From positions 1 through 64,000 of the forward strand of contig PMSX01000136.1 in assembly GCA_003167495.1 (NCBI GenBank): DNA of 64,000 nucleotides. Reading direction: 5' to 3'. This DNA comes from Bryobacterales bacterium. Lineage in GTDB: Bacteria > Acidobacteriota > Terriglobia > Bryobacterales > Bryobacteraceae. Under the pieces are notes generated by a model. That model did not search any database and was not told the origin of the DNA. It saw only the letters and a program-made list of their open reading frames with translations. Each line of letters starts with the position of its first letter. Position 1 is the first letter of the stretch. This document shows, in pieces, positions 17,949 to 27,368 of this stretch. Both the position numbers and the translations under genes were made by a program.

Positions 17949-20900
17949 ATGTACTCGAGCCCGCTGAAAACACAGCCCCACGCCGCACTTTTCCTGTGGG
18001 GATTTCTCATGATTGCGGGTCTTCTCTCGGCAGTTCCAGCATGGGCAGTCGCTGGAGGCGGCCTCTCCGGCACTATCAAAGACCCCAGCGGCGCTGTAGT
18101 ACCGGCCGCACGGGTCACCCTCACCAACACGGCCCTCAAGACCGAATTCAGAACAATTTCCGACAATCATGGTGTTTATTCGTTTCCAACGCTCGCGGTC
18201 GGCCATTACGATTTACGAATCGAAGCGGTGGGATTCAAAACGCAGGAAAAGAACAATCTGACGGTTGATGCGGATGCCGCGCTCCGGGTTGATGCACTTC
18301 TCCAAGTAGGGCAAAGATCGGAAACCGTAACAGTGATCGCAACCGAGGGGACCATCGAAACCCAGCCCGACACGGTGGCGACTCATTTGGGCGAAGTCGT
18401 ATCGGCCAGGGAGATTGAGGCAGTACCTTTGAATGGCCGGAGCTATACCGATCTGCTCGCCATTCAACCAGGCGTCAGCCCAATCACTACACTCACGCCA
18501 ACGTCGGTGATCATGGCGGGAGTTACGGGGACCATTAATCCTTCGGGCGATTTAAATCCAGGCGATGTTTCGATTGACGGCCAGCGCGAGTCGGCAAACG
18601 GCTTCATGGTGAATGCTGTCGACGTACAAGAGCATATGAACGGAGGAACTTCCGTCATCCCGAACCTCGATTCCATTCAGGAATTTCGCGTTCTCACGAA
18701 CAACTTCGATCCCGAATACGGCAATTACAACGGCGGGATGATCAACGTCATTACCCGGTCCGGAAGCAACGCCTTTCACGGCGATGCTTTTGAGTTTCTG
18801 CGGAACACTGATCTGGATGCCAAAAACTATTTCGACAGCACCCGAGGCGCTTTCCGGCAAAACCAGTTCGGCGGGACCGTCGGAGGACCTATCAAACAGC
18901 AGAAATTGTTTTTCTTTACCGACTATCAGGGAACCCGCACAGTGCAGGGCATTACTTCAGCCGAAACAACCGTGCCCTCCGTCCAAGACCGTTCCGGCAA
19001 TCTCACTGACATCGCCAGTTCATTGACCGGGACTGTGAGTGGGCCTTACGTTGCCAACCTCCTCACTCAAAAGCTTGGCTACAAGGTCACGGAGGGCGAG
19101 CCTTACTATACGCCGGGATGCACCACCTCCGCAGCTTGCGTTCTGCCCAACGCTAACATTCCAACAAGTGCTTGGTCGGCTCCCGCGATCGATTTGCTGA
19201 AGTATATTCCCGATCCAAATGTCGGCTCCAATCTTTTCGCCACTTCCGCTTATCCCGAAACCGTCAGGGATGACAAAGGTTCTGGGCGGATTGACGCGAA
19301 TACCCGCTTCGGCCAAATCAACGGCTACTATTTCCTCGACAACTACCGCTTGGACAACCCATATCCAGGCGGCCAGGGTGGCGCGAGTATTCCCGGTTTT
19401 GACGCCTTGACCATAGGTCAGGCACAGATGGTTACTATCGGCGCCACCAAGACCTTGGGAGCAGCAGCCTTTAATGAATTCCACGTCGGTTTTCTGCGCA
19501 ACGCAAACGACATCGGTAAGCCGAAAGGTGGTTTAGGCGTTAGTCTGCAATCGCAAGGTTTTGTGACCGGGGTTGGCAGTCCCGGTATTGTTGTCCAAGC
19601 GCCCCAATTTGAGGGTGTAGAGAATATTGTTTTTCCTGATTTTGTAATGGGTGTTCCCATCACAAACGTTAATCAGTGGAACAATACGCTATTTCTGAGT
19701 GATACCGTTTCCAAGGTCGTTGGCGCTCACACCCTGAAATACGGCGGTCAGTTCCATACCGATCAAGTTAACGAACACCCGAACGCCACATTCAACGGAA
19801 CTTTCAACATCGACGGCACTGAAACCGGCTCGGCCTTCGCCGATTTCTTATTAGGAGTTCCAAGCAATTTCACTCAGACGTCGGGCCAGAGTTTTTATTT
19901 GCGCAACCGCTATGGCGGAGCTTTCGCGGAAGACAGCTGGCATGCACGCAGTAACCTAACGATAAATCTAGGTCTTCGTTGGGATTTAATCATGCCTTGG
20001 TGGGAGAAATATAATCAGATTCAGACCATTGTTCCCGGCGAGCAATCGGTTCTCTACCCCAACGCCATGAATGGATTGGTGGTACCCGGCGACCCCGGAA
20101 TTCCTTCGACGCTGTCGCCCTCGAAGTATCGCAATTTTGCACCCAGGATCGGAGCCGCCTACTCACCGGACTTCAAGAATGGATTTTTGCGAGCTCTGTT
20201 GGGCGACCAGGGAAAGAGCAGCATTCGAGCCAGCTACGGAATCTTCTATACGGCGTTCCCGGGCCTGACAGCGGGAATCATGTACGGAATTCCCCCCTAC
20301 GGTTATAACTATCTGAGTCCCCAACCGCCGCTCCTCTCGACTCCTTTCATCAGCGCGGCGAACGGTGTCGAGAACACCGATCCGTTTCCGCTGAATTTCC
20401 CGCCGCATAACGTGTCGGTAAAAAATCCGAATACCGGCTTCGATTTTGCAGCCGTCACGCCCGTCAGTGCCGATCCTTATTTCTACTACCGCAATGACGT
20501 GCCCTACACCGAAAACTACATGTTCTCCATTCAGCGGCAAATCGAAAAGAACACGCTGCTAACCCTCAGCTATGTGGGAAATGAAGGGCATCATCTGCTT
20601 GTCTTGGTTCCAGAGAACATCGGCAATCCAGCGCTCTGTCTCAGTCTCAGCCAACCTAGCGACGTTGCGCCCGGAACGTCCACCTGTGGACCTTTCGGCG
20701 AAGATGCTCCGTATATATCGGCATCGGGCAAGACGTACCAGGGCACACGAGTCGGCTTAGGATCAAACTTCGGTTCGATAACTGCTCAAAAATCGGTTGG
20801 CAATTCGAACTACAACGCTCTGGAGGTCAACCTCCGATTCAACGCTGGAACGCGAGGCACGCTCCTCGTGGGCTATACCTACTCCAAGTCGATCGATCAG

Positions 20901-21521
20901 GCGTCGAATCTCGGCGAGCAGACCAACCCCTTCAACGCCAGCCTCACCCGGGTTATCTCCTCTTGGGACATGACTCACAACTTCGTGGCCACCTATACCT
21001 ACGCCTTGCCCTTTGATCGCTACTTTCGGAGCAATCGCCTTACACAGGGTTGGAGCTTGTCCGGAACAACCCGCTTTAGCACTGGATTTCCTGTGACATT
21101 GTTTGACGATTCGGACCGCTCGCTTCTAGGGACGTTAGGCAATGGAGTCAACAATGAATTGCTGGATACGCCGGAGTATTCCGGAGGCCCGCTCGATATC
21201 AACACAAATCCCCGCAACGGCAAACCCGAATTCAATACCAGCGCCTTTTCCCATGAAGCACTTGGACAGCTGGGTAATGTGGCGCGCCGCTTCTTCCATG
21301 GACCCGGCATTGAAAACTTCGATATGGAAATCAGCAAAACGGTGCGCCTGACGGAAGCGAAATCGTTCGATATCCGGCTTGAGGCGTTCAACGTATTCAA
21401 CCACGCCCAGTTTTACGGGCCGGCCTCTGTCGATGGCGAAGTGAACGATTCTAATTTTGGACAGGTTGTGAGCGCCGCTGCGCCAAGATTAGTTCAAGTG
21501 GCGGCGAAGTTCCATTTTTGA
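17949..21521 (+). CDS. Oar-like TonB-dependent outer-membrane receptor
   Basis: The 1190-residue protein is predicted to sit in the outer membrane and import a TonB-dependent substrate. A long signal peptide (ends AVPAWAVAGG) leads to a carboxypeptidase-regulatory beta-sandwich (LSGTIKDPSGAVVPAARVTL, about 36-120). A plug domain follows (AVPLNGRSYTDLLAIQPGVS; FRVLTNNFDPEYGNYNGGMI), then a large beta barrel of about 800 residues ending in VQVAAKFHF, with the terminal Phe typical of BAM recognition. No obvious TonB box is seen. It is a close paralogue of the receptor at 58420 (shared YYTPGC cysteine insert, NPRNGKPEFNTS). Its neighbours do not reveal its substrate. Confidence 0.93.
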   Translation: MYSSPLKTQPHAALFLWGFLMIAGLLSAVPAWAVAGGGLSGTIKDPSGAVVPAARVTLTNTALKTEFRTISDNHGVYSFPTLAVGHYDLRIEAVGFKTQEKNNLTVDADAALRVDALLQVGQRSETVTVIATEGTIETQPDTVATHLGEVVSAREIEAVPLNGRSYTDLLAIQPGVSPITTLTPTSVIMAGVTGTINPSGDLNPGDVSIDGQRESANGFMVNAVDVQEHMNGGTSVIPNLDSIQEFRVLTNNFDPEYGNYNGGMINVITRSGSNAFHGDAFEFLRNTDLDAKNYFDSTRGAFRQNQFGGTVGGPIKQQKLFFFTDYQGTRTVQGITSAETTVPSVQDRSGNLTDIASSLTGTVSGPYVANLLTQKLGYKVTEGEPYYTPGCTTSAACVLPNANIPTSAWSAPAIDLLKYIPDPNVGSNLFATSAYPETVRDDKGSGRIDANTRFGQINGYYFLDNYRLDNPYPGGQGGASIPGFDALTIGQAQMVTIGATKTLGAAAFNEFHVGFLRNANDIGKPKGGLGVSLQSQGFVTGVGSPGIVVQAPQFEGVENIVFPDFVMGVPITNVNQWNNTLFLSDTVSKVVGAHTLKYGGQFHTDQVNEHPNATFNGTFNIDGTETGSAFADFLLGVPSNFTQTSGQSFYLRNRYGGAFAEDSWHARSNLTINLGLRWDLIMPWWEKYNQIQTIVPGEQSVLYPNAMNGLVVPGDPGIPSTLSPSKYRNFAPRIGAAYSPDFKNGFLRALLGDQGKSSIRASYGIFYTAFPGLTAGIMYGIPPYGYNYLSPQPPLLSTPFISAANGVENTDPFPLNFPPHNVSVKNPNTGFDFAAVTPVSADPYFYYRNDVPYTENYMFSIQRQIEKNTLLTLSYVGNEGHHLLVLVPENIGNPALCLSLSQPSDVAPGTSTCGPFGEDAPYISASGKTYQGTRVGLGSNFGSITAQKSVGNSNYNALEVNLRFNAGTRGTLLVGYTYSKSIDQASNLGEQTNPFNASLTRVISSWDMTHNFVATYTYALPFDRYFRSNRLTQGWSLSGTTRFSTGFPVTLFDDSDRSLLGTLGNGVNNELLDTPEYSGGPLDINTNPRNGKPEFNTSAFSHEALGQLGNVARRFFHGPGIENFDMEISKTVRLTEAKSFDIRLEAFNVFNHAQFYGPASVDGEVNDSNFGQVVSAAAPRLVQVAAKFHF

Positions 21522-21600
21522 CGGTCAATTCCGCGATCTTTTTTCTTGATCTAGGTGAAACGCTCGCTGCGTGAACCGCACTATAAACCGGAGAAACCAT

Positions 21601-21942
21601 ATGTCTTCACCCTCAACTGCACCATCCCCAACTCCCGCGCTTAGCCATGGATCCGCCATCGAATACCGGGCTTACGCGCGCCAGTTTTTCCCCAATTCAG
21701 ATGCGGCCGTGCTCTTCCTCGCCGCGACCTGCTATTACGACTCCGAAGGCTGGACTATTTCGTTTCAGCCAACTGCTCAGGGCTTCGAACTTGTTGAGCA
21801 AGCTCCGACCCACGCCGTTCCCCAACTCGTGACCTACTACTCAGCGAGCTGGAACAGCGGACAACAAGAACTCGCGGTCCCCAAACATATAACGATTACG
21901 GATGCGTTCGGCCAGCATCGTGTTCATGTGAAGCCTTGGTAG
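21601..21942 (+). CDS. Hypothetical protein
   Basis: I do not recognise this 113-residue protein. It has a Pro/Ser/Thr-rich N-terminus (SPSTAPSPTPALSH), then a compact region with aromatic residues (EYRAYARQFFPNSDAA; TCYYDSEGWTISFQPT) and a beta-rich end (ITITDAFGQHRVHVKPW). There is no signal peptide or membrane helix. I chose the ATG at 21601 because GGAGAAA precedes it; an ATG ten codons upstream lacks a site. It lies 79 bases after the receptor gene in the same direction and could be co-transcribed. Codon use looks ordinary. Confidence 0.6.
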   Translation: MSSPSTAPSPTPALSHGSAIEYRAYARQFFPNSDAAVLFLAATCYYDSEGWTISFQPTAQGFELVEQAPTHAVPQLVTYYSASWNSGQQELAVPKHITITDAFGQHRVHVKPW

Positions 21943-22026
21943 GTTCGAAAGTCTGCCCACAGCCGAATTTTCCCCGGCAGCGTCACCCCGCATTGGTTCA
22001 AAATGGAGATGGGAGCCCAGGCGCCA

Positions 22027-22377
22027 ATGTCAGATGAAGTGAACCTCCTGAAACACCTTTACGACCGGTTTAACGCTCGCGACATTGAGAGCGTGCTCGC
22101 GGCCCTCGACGCGGACGTAATTTGGGCAAATGGCATGGAAGGCGGCCACGTCCATAGCCGCGCCGGAGTACGCAGCTATTGGACACGCCAGTGGGCGATG
22201 GTCGATCCCCGCGTCGAGCCTACCGCGTTCTCACACGGCCCCGACGGTGAAGTCATCGTCCAGGTTCATCAGATCGTGCGCGACCTCAACGGCAACCTCC
22301 TGGCAGATAAAGAAGTCGGTCATGTGTTTCGAATCGAAGACGGTGTAGTCAAGCGTTTCGATATACGCGACGCGTGA
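22027..22377 (+). CDS. SnoaL-like / NTF2-fold polyketide-cyclase family protein
   Basis: The 116-residue product has the pattern of SnoaL-like, ketosteroid-isomerase-type NTF2 folds: EVNLLKHLYDRFNARDIESVLAALDADVIWAN at the start, VRSYWTRQWAM in the middle and VGHVFRIEDGVVKRFDIRD at the end. Such folds form a conical barrel with a hydrophobic pocket; functions range from isomerase to hydrolase, so no reaction can be assigned. The ATG at 22027 has GGGAG ten bases upstream; an ATG at 22003 has no site. Confidence 0.8.
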   Translation: MSDEVNLLKHLYDRFNARDIESVLAALDADVIWANGMEGGHVHSRAGVRSYWTRQWAMVDPRVEPTAFSHGPDGEVIVQVHQIVRDLNGNLLADKEVGHVFRIEDGVVKRFDIRDA

Positions 22378-22696
22378 CGTTCTCAGTAAACCCCGCTGGG
22401 GGTTGGCCCGCCATGGATCTCCTGCCCGGCCGCCCACGCCAAGCGCACCAAAATCCCACCGCCGGCCCGAAAACTCAACAAATTAGCCGGAGATTGGCCG
22501 GACAAACGGATTCCCCGAACATTCCTCCCTCACCCCACGTCTAAACCACTTACGCTACCCTGATTGCAGGCGCTGTTTTGCGTCCAAGCGCCAATATTTG
22601 ATTAAATCGTTTTGATCTTTGGAATCAGCCGGGTAGGGCGCGAAACCCGGCGATGGGTGGAACGTCAGTCTGTATGGATGGGAAGGGAGTGTGCGC
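22378..22696. other. Non-coding leader before the FHA/kinase/cell-wall operon
   Basis: No gene is visible in this stretch. It has two perfect short hairpins: AACCCC/GGGGTT at 22389-22394 and 22399-22404 (possibly the end of the upstream transcript), and GCCGGGT/ACCCGGC at 22628-22634 and 22645-22651, 45 bases before the first operon gene. The second could be a 5' leader element. It matches no riboswitch class I know. The operon promoter should lie here, but no convincing -35/-10 pair stands out. Confidence 0.4.
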
Positions 22697-23545
22697 TTGC
22701 CGCCTCAAAGCGAAAAGCTCAACGAACCCAAGGGTTTAGGGCATGGCCGCCGTAACGAAACAAAGTTGAGCGGCCACATTATTATCGGTGAGTTGATCCG
22801 CAACATGGAACTGGGCCGGTTCGACATGAACTACTCGGTTTTGCTGCCTTGCATCTTCACGGTGTATTTGAACCCGCAGGATCACACAACCCTAAGCAGC
22901 GTATTCAATCTAGTCCTTGATGACGCTCGGCGCGCACTGCGTGACCGCGTAGCGGAGATGAATACTCCGCCGAAGTTGCTCGGTTTGCCGCGCAAGGGCA
23001 AAGTTGCGAAAGAGCACAAAATAGCATGCCAGGATTGGTACATTGAATTCCTGCCGGATGCCGAAGTGCCGGTTGGCGATATCGAAATCCACTCCGAGCT
23101 CAACGAAACGGCGGAGCCGGGCTACCGCGGTACCAAGACTACGCTCATCGGGCGGGAGCCTACCGCGGCCCCTCGCGCCGATCATGCCACCACCCAGCGA
23201 GTGGCTTCTACGCGTCGCGTCGACACAATTTATGCGGACATAAAATATCAGGACGATTCCGGTCCGCAGGCGTATCCTCTCACCCAGAATCGTGTGCGCA
23301 TCGGGCGCGGCGGCGAAGATCAGCCAATGGATGTGGCCCTGTATACAAATGACGAAGTCTCGCGTGAACATGCGGTCATCCGGCGCGATCCAGCCACTGG
23401 CGCGTTCTTCATCACAGACATGAGTACCAATGGGACTACTCTGAACGGCAAGAAGCTGCAGAAGGGAGTAGAGCAGCCGCTGCCGGAACGCGCCGACATC
23501 GGTTTGGGCGGGGTCCTCAAGCTGGAGTTTGAGGTGCGGAAATGA
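22697..23545 (+). CDS. FHA-domain phosphothreonine-binding protein (FhaA-like)
   Basis: The 282-residue protein has an N-terminal FhaA-type (DUF3662-like) domain (about 25-150) and a C-terminal FHA domain that binds phosphothreonine peptides. FHA signature residues are present: RIGRGG, SREHAVIRR and STNGTTLNG. In actinobacteria FhaA links Ser/Thr kinase signalling to peptidoglycan synthesis. Here it opens an operon with phosphatase, kinase and SEDS-PBP genes, supporting the same role. TTG at 22697 is six bases after AAGGGAGT; GTG at 22691 abuts that site and is the alternative. The stop overlaps the next ATG (ATGA). Confidence 0.88.
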   Translation: MPPQSEKLNEPKGLGHGRRNETKLSGHIIIGELIRNMELGRFDMNYSVLLPCIFTVYLNPQDHTTLSSVFNLVLDDARRALRDRVAEMNTPPKLLGLPRKGKVAKEHKIACQDWYIEFLPDAEVPVGDIEIHSELNETAEPGYRGTKTTLIGREPTAAPRADHATTQRVASTRRVDTIYADIKYQDDSGPQAYPLTQNRVRIGRGGEDQPMDVALYTNDEVSREHAVIRRDPATGAFFITDMSTNGTTLNGKKLQKGVEQPLPERADIGLGGVLKLEFEVRK

Positions 23546-23640
23546 AGTTCCTCTACTTCGCTCATATTCCTTTTGTTTTACTGTTTCTGTTGTTCACCCT
23601 TGGGCTTTTGATTTGGAGCAGGATAGGGCAAAGGCGCTAA
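23542..23640 (+). CDS. 32-residue single-helix membrane microprotein
   Basis: This short frame starts with an ATGA overlap on the fha stop codon and ends with TAA immediately before the phosphatase ATG, so it fills the gap between the two genes exactly. The product starts MKFLYFAHIPF, has a hydrophobic helix (VLLFLLFTLGLLIW) and ends with the basic tail SRIGQRR, giving a predicted single span with a positive cytoplasmic end. It resembles small regulatory membrane proteins, but I know no family for it. The perfect packing and amphipathic composition argue that it is translated. A role tethering FHA or phosphatase proteins at the membrane is a guess. Confidence 0.7.
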   Translation: MKFLYFAHIPFVLLFLLFTLGLLIWSRIGQRR

Positions 23641-25350
23641 ATGCAGATGGCGACGGTATGGCGTCCTGGCTCTGCCACGGATCCCGGCTTGGCGCGCAGC
23701 ATCAACGAAGATCGCGTCTTCGTGGATGATGCGCGTGGTGTGTTCATGGTGGTGGACGGCTTAGGCGGTCATGCCGCTGGGGAAACAGCCGCCGAAACCG
23801 CCGTCGAAGTGATTGAGAAAGAATTGCGCGCCGCCCGTGTCATAGATGAAGCGTGCATCCGCCAGGCCATCACGGCCGCGAATAACGAGATCTATGCGTT
23901 GTCGGAGGCGAACCCGGCATGGCGTGGCATGGCTTGCGTCCTCACCTTGGCCGTTGCTTCCGGCGATCAATTTCTGATCGGTCACGTAGGAGATTCGCGA
24001 CTCTATCTCTTTTGGAATGGCAAGCTGCGCAAGATGACTCTCGACCATTCGCCCGTCGGAGAACTGGAAGATGCCGGCGAAATCACAGAAGAGCAAGCGA
24101 TGCAACATCCGCGGCGTAACGAAGTGTTTCGCGACGTAGGTTCTTACCCGCATTCTCCCGATGATCCGCGCTTTATAGAGATTAGCCAGTTTGCGTTTCG
24201 CCGCGATGCGGCGTTGTTGTTATGCAGCGATGGCTTGAGCGATTTGGTGAAGTCGGCTGAAATGACACGCATTCTGGAGAAGTACGATGGCGATGCCGCG
24301 CGCATTGCGCAACTGTTGGTAGAAGCCGCCAATACCGCGGGGGGACGCGATAACATTAGCGTTGTCTTCGTTCCAGGGCCGGATTTTTTGGGCGCTGAAT
24401 CGGCCACTCTGGCTGAAGGGCGTAGCCGTCATGCCACCACGCGTATGCGCACGGGCAAGACAGGTACGCGCGCTTTCTTTCGCAACCTTTTGCTGCTCGC
24501 TATCGGCATGTTGATTGGCGTCGGCATTTGGCTTGGTTACGATCGCTATGCGGCCAAGCCCGCGCCTCCCGTTGTCGCGCCAGCCGCGCCTCACACTCCG
24601 AAAGACATAGAAGTGGAGGCCAATAATCCCGCCGGCATTAGCAACGCCTTGGCCGCCGCCTTGCCGGGAGACACCATTCTGGTGCCGGCCGGCCAATATC
24701 TAGGGCCGCTCGTATTGAAGGAGCGCGTCAATATTGTGGCTCAGTCGCCGGGTCGTGTCATTGTGCTTAGCGACCCCGCGTCGGCCACGGACGCCGGCAT
24801 TGCTGTTGTGGCGCGCGGTGTCAAGGAAGCGCGCTTGAAAGGTGTGCACCTCGAAGGCAATGAAACGCACCCGTTGCGCACCGGGTTATTGATTGCCGAT
24901 TCATCGATTGAGGCGGAAGATATTGAAGTCTCTGGGGCCGTGGATTGCGGAGTGAAAATTGAAGGCGATTCCCATCCACTCGTCATCGCCGGCAATTTCC
25001 ACTCCAATAGCGGGCCGGGCGTGATTGTGCAGGGCCAGAGTACTCCGCGCCTGATCGACAATCGGATTACCGACAATGGACGTGTGGCGGGAGCCCCGCA
25101 TGCCGGTATTGAGATCGGCAACGAGGCACAACCTACTTTGATTAAAAACGAAATTCTGCATAATGGTTTGGCGGCTATGTTTCCGCCTGCGCTGGATGAG
25201 GAGATTCGCGCAAAAAACACCGTGGATAGCGGAGCGGCTGGCAAACCTCCCGCCAAGCCGCGCCCTCCCGCTCACACTACGCAGCCAACCCAACCGGAAG
25301 TGAAACCGAACGCGATAGGCCATCCATCCAAGCCTGTCATTGAAGCATAA
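23641..25350 (+). CDS. PP2C-type protein phosphatase with transmembrane helix and beta-helix ectodomain
   Basis: The 569-residue protein removes phosphate from Ser/Thr residues. The cytoplasmic PP2C domain (1-245) carries the metal-binding motifs: NEDR at 22-25, DGLGGH at 39-44, GDSR at 117-120, CSDGLSD at 195-201 and GRDN at 235-238. A transmembrane helix lies at 281-300 (RNLLLLAIGMLIGVGIWLGY). Outside the membrane is a right-handed parallel beta-helix of the NosD/DUF1565 type, about 325-520 (NNPAGISNALAAALPGDTIL; GPGVIVQGQSTPRLIDNRIT), and a Pro-rich tail. Typical bacterial PstP phosphatases lack such an ectodomain; beta-helices often bind glycans, so it may sense the cell wall. Confidence 0.93.
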   Translation: MQMATVWRPGSATDPGLARSINEDRVFVDDARGVFMVVDGLGGHAAGETAAETAVEVIEKELRAARVIDEACIRQAITAANNEIYALSEANPAWRGMACVLTLAVASGDQFLIGHVGDSRLYLFWNGKLRKMTLDHSPVGELEDAGEITEEQAMQHPRRNEVFRDVGSYPHSPDDPRFIEISQFAFRRDAALLLCSDGLSDLVKSAEMTRILEKYDGDAARIAQLLVEAANTAGGRDNISVVFVPGPDFLGAESATLAEGRSRHATTRMRTGKTGTRAFFRNLLLLAIGMLIGVGIWLGYDRYAAKPAPPVVAPAAPHTPKDIEVEANNPAGISNALAAALPGDTILVPAGQYLGPLVLKERVNIVAQSPGRVIVLSDPASATDAGIAVVARGVKEARLKGVHLEGNETHPLRTGLLIADSSIEAEDIEVSGAVDCGVKIEGDSHPLVIAGNFHSNSGPGVIVQGQSTPRLIDNRITDNGRVAGAPHAGIEIGNEAQPTLIKNEILHNGLAAMFPPALDEEIRAKNTVDSGAAGKPPAKPRPPAHTTQPTQPEVKPNAIGHPSKPVIEA

Positions 25351-25355
25351 GCCCA

Positions 25356-27368
25356 ATGGAAAGCCCTACTGTCCAAGCCGAGAAATTCGGGAAATATGAA
25401 ATCATCCGTAAGCTGAGCCGCAGCATGACGGATGTATATCTGGCCAAGGATGTTTGGACCAACCAAAAAATCGTCCTGAAACGAATTGAACAATCGCGCG
25501 ATGAATTCACGCGCCTTGCCATTGAAGCGGAGACCCGCGGGGCCCAGATCCAAAAGCAGCTTCACCAGATTGACCCGCGCATTTTGGCGATTTACGATTG
25601 TGGCGATCTGGGTAATTTCTTTTTTGTCGCGATGGAATATTGCGAGGGTAAGAGCCTCGCGGAAATTCAGAAAACAGACGGGCGTTTGGAACCCCGCCGC
25701 GCCGCTCGCTACGCGGCCGAAATTTGTAGCCAGCTACGCACGCTGCATTCGTTCGTGACCGATTACGCGGGCCGCCGCACCGCCGTGATTCACGGCGACA
25801 TCAAGCCTTCCAATATTCAGATCGGCTTGAAAGACGACGTGCGGCTGCTGGATTTTGGCATTTCGAAGAACATTACCGCCACCCAGAATTTGACGCGTCA
25901 CAACATGGGGAGCCCGAGCTATTGTTCGCCTGAGCGGCTCAGTAGGGGTCAAGTGGATGTGAACGCCGACCTTTGGGCGCTGGGAGTAACACTTTTTGAG
26001 ATGCTGGCCGGCACGCCTCCCTATCAGGCGCAAGATACCCGCCAGCTTGAAAACATTATTCAGTCAAAACGCCCCCCGCGCGCTCTGCCCGAAGATTGTC
26101 CCGCTCAATTGAAAGCGATTGTTTCGAAAGCGCTGGCGGGCGATCTGGAGCTGCGTTACCATTCCGCGCAGGAATTTGAAAGCGATCTGCGTGCCTATCT
26201 TGCTAATCAGCCCGTGACCGCCATGCGCGACCGCGTCTCTTGGGATTCGAATGCGACGATTGATAAGTCCACGCCTCCTCCCAAGGCGCCTCCCATCGCG
26301 CCTCCCGTGGCAGCACCTTTCAAACCCACAGTGCGGGTAGAGCCGGGTGCCGCGCCTAGGGCTCGCAGCAATCCCACTCGACTCACTACCTCGCAAATGT
26401 TAGCCGCTCGGCCTGGAGTTCCCGCACCCCATCGCTGGTCCTTCATGCAGCCCGGTAGTACGAACCTGATCATTGCCTTAGTCGCGGGTGTGCTGGCGGG
26501 CTTGATGGTGTTCGTTCCGCTGGTTTATTACTTGCGTGTTTACAACGAAGTAACCCCGCTACGCACTGTGCGCGATTATGCCCACGATCCGGCTTCCACT
26601 ATTGATTCTGATTGGCAGCTATATCAAGACCTGAAGAAGCGCACCCAGTTTATGGGAGTTCTTTCACCTCTGAATCTGGCCGAAGGACGCGTGCATACGA
26701 ATCTGGTGAACGCCGCCGACACCATTATTGATGGCTATCGAACTAGCGCTATCACGACCCCAGCCGAGTTTGATTGGGCGCGCGCGCGCAAATGCCTGCG
26801 TCTTGCCCTGCAGATTGATCCCAACGACAACAAAGTGAAGGGGAAGCTGGCGCTCACCGACGGTTATGTGAGCCTGATTCAAGTGGAGGCCAGTCCCGCG
26901 AAAGTGCGCAACAAACCCGATCCGCGGCTAAAGGCTTCGTTGGAAGGGTTCCGCCAAGCTGCGTCTTATCTTTCGGCAACGCCAGACCCGCACCTCGGCT
27001 TGGCTCGGCTCAACGTGTATGGATACCACAACATCGGAGAAGCGGATGCCGAATTTCAGCAAGCGGAACAGCTCGGTTTTCATCTGGGTCCGCGCGAGCA
27101 GGTCGAGCGGGCCGATGGTTACATGTTCCGTTCCCAATACAATCTGGCGCAAGCGCGCCGCGTAGCTCCTAGAAATAGAGACGCAGCCGAGCGCTGGTTG
27201 CAAATGTGTCGCGACGATATTGAAAACGCTCGCAAACTATATGAACCGCTGGTAGGCTTTTCAAACGTGAGTACCAACCTTGAGCAGCTTGATCAGATCA
27301 AGCTCGAGCAGGCGTCTATTGAAACGCAATCAGGCGCGGGGAATGCGCCGGCAATGGGCAACCCATAA
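25356..27368 (+). CDS. Membrane serine/threonine protein kinase with degenerate glycine loop
   Basis: The 670-residue protein has a kinase domain at 13-282, a Pro/Ala-rich linker, a transmembrane helix at 370-393 and an external C-terminal part. Lys42 (IVLKRI), His-Gly-Asp 146-148 in place of HRD, Lys150, Asn153, DFG 166-168 and SPE 191-193 are present. The loop that should be GxGxxG reads LSRSMTDVYLA, with no glycines, so ATP binding may be altered. The ectodomain lacks PASTA repeats; it looks helical and TPR-like (FDWARARKCLRLALQIDPND, EADAEFQQAEQLGFHLGP). The ATG is six bases after the phosphatase stop, and the stop overlaps the next start (TAATG). Confidence 0.92.
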   Translation: MESPTVQAEKFGKYEIIRKLSRSMTDVYLAKDVWTNQKIVLKRIEQSRDEFTRLAIEAETRGAQIQKQLHQIDPRILAIYDCGDLGNFFFVAMEYCEGKSLAEIQKTDGRLEPRRAARYAAEICSQLRTLHSFVTDYAGRRTAVIHGDIKPSNIQIGLKDDVRLLDFGISKNITATQNLTRHNMGSPSYCSPERLSRGQVDVNADLWALGVTLFEMLAGTPPYQAQDTRQLENIIQSKRPPRALPEDCPAQLKAIVSKALAGDLELRYHSAQEFESDLRAYLANQPVTAMRDRVSWDSNATIDKSTPPPKAPPIAPPVAAPFKPTVRVEPGAAPRARSNPTRLTTSQMLAARPGVPAPHRWSFMQPGSTNLIIALVAGVLAGLMVFVPLVYYLRVYNEVTPLRTVRDYAHDPASTIDSDWQLYQDLKKRTQFMGVLSPLNLAEGRVHTNLVNAADTIIDGYRTSAITTPAEFDWARARKCLRLALQIDPNDNKVKGKLALTDGYVSLIQVEASPAKVRNKPDPRLKASLEGFRQAASYLSATPDPHLGLARLNVYGYHNIGEADAEFQQAEQLGFHLGPREQVERADGYMFRSQYNLAQARRVAPRNRDAAERWLQMCRDDIENARKLYEPLVGFSNVSTNLEQLDQIKLEQASIETQSGAGNAPAMGNP

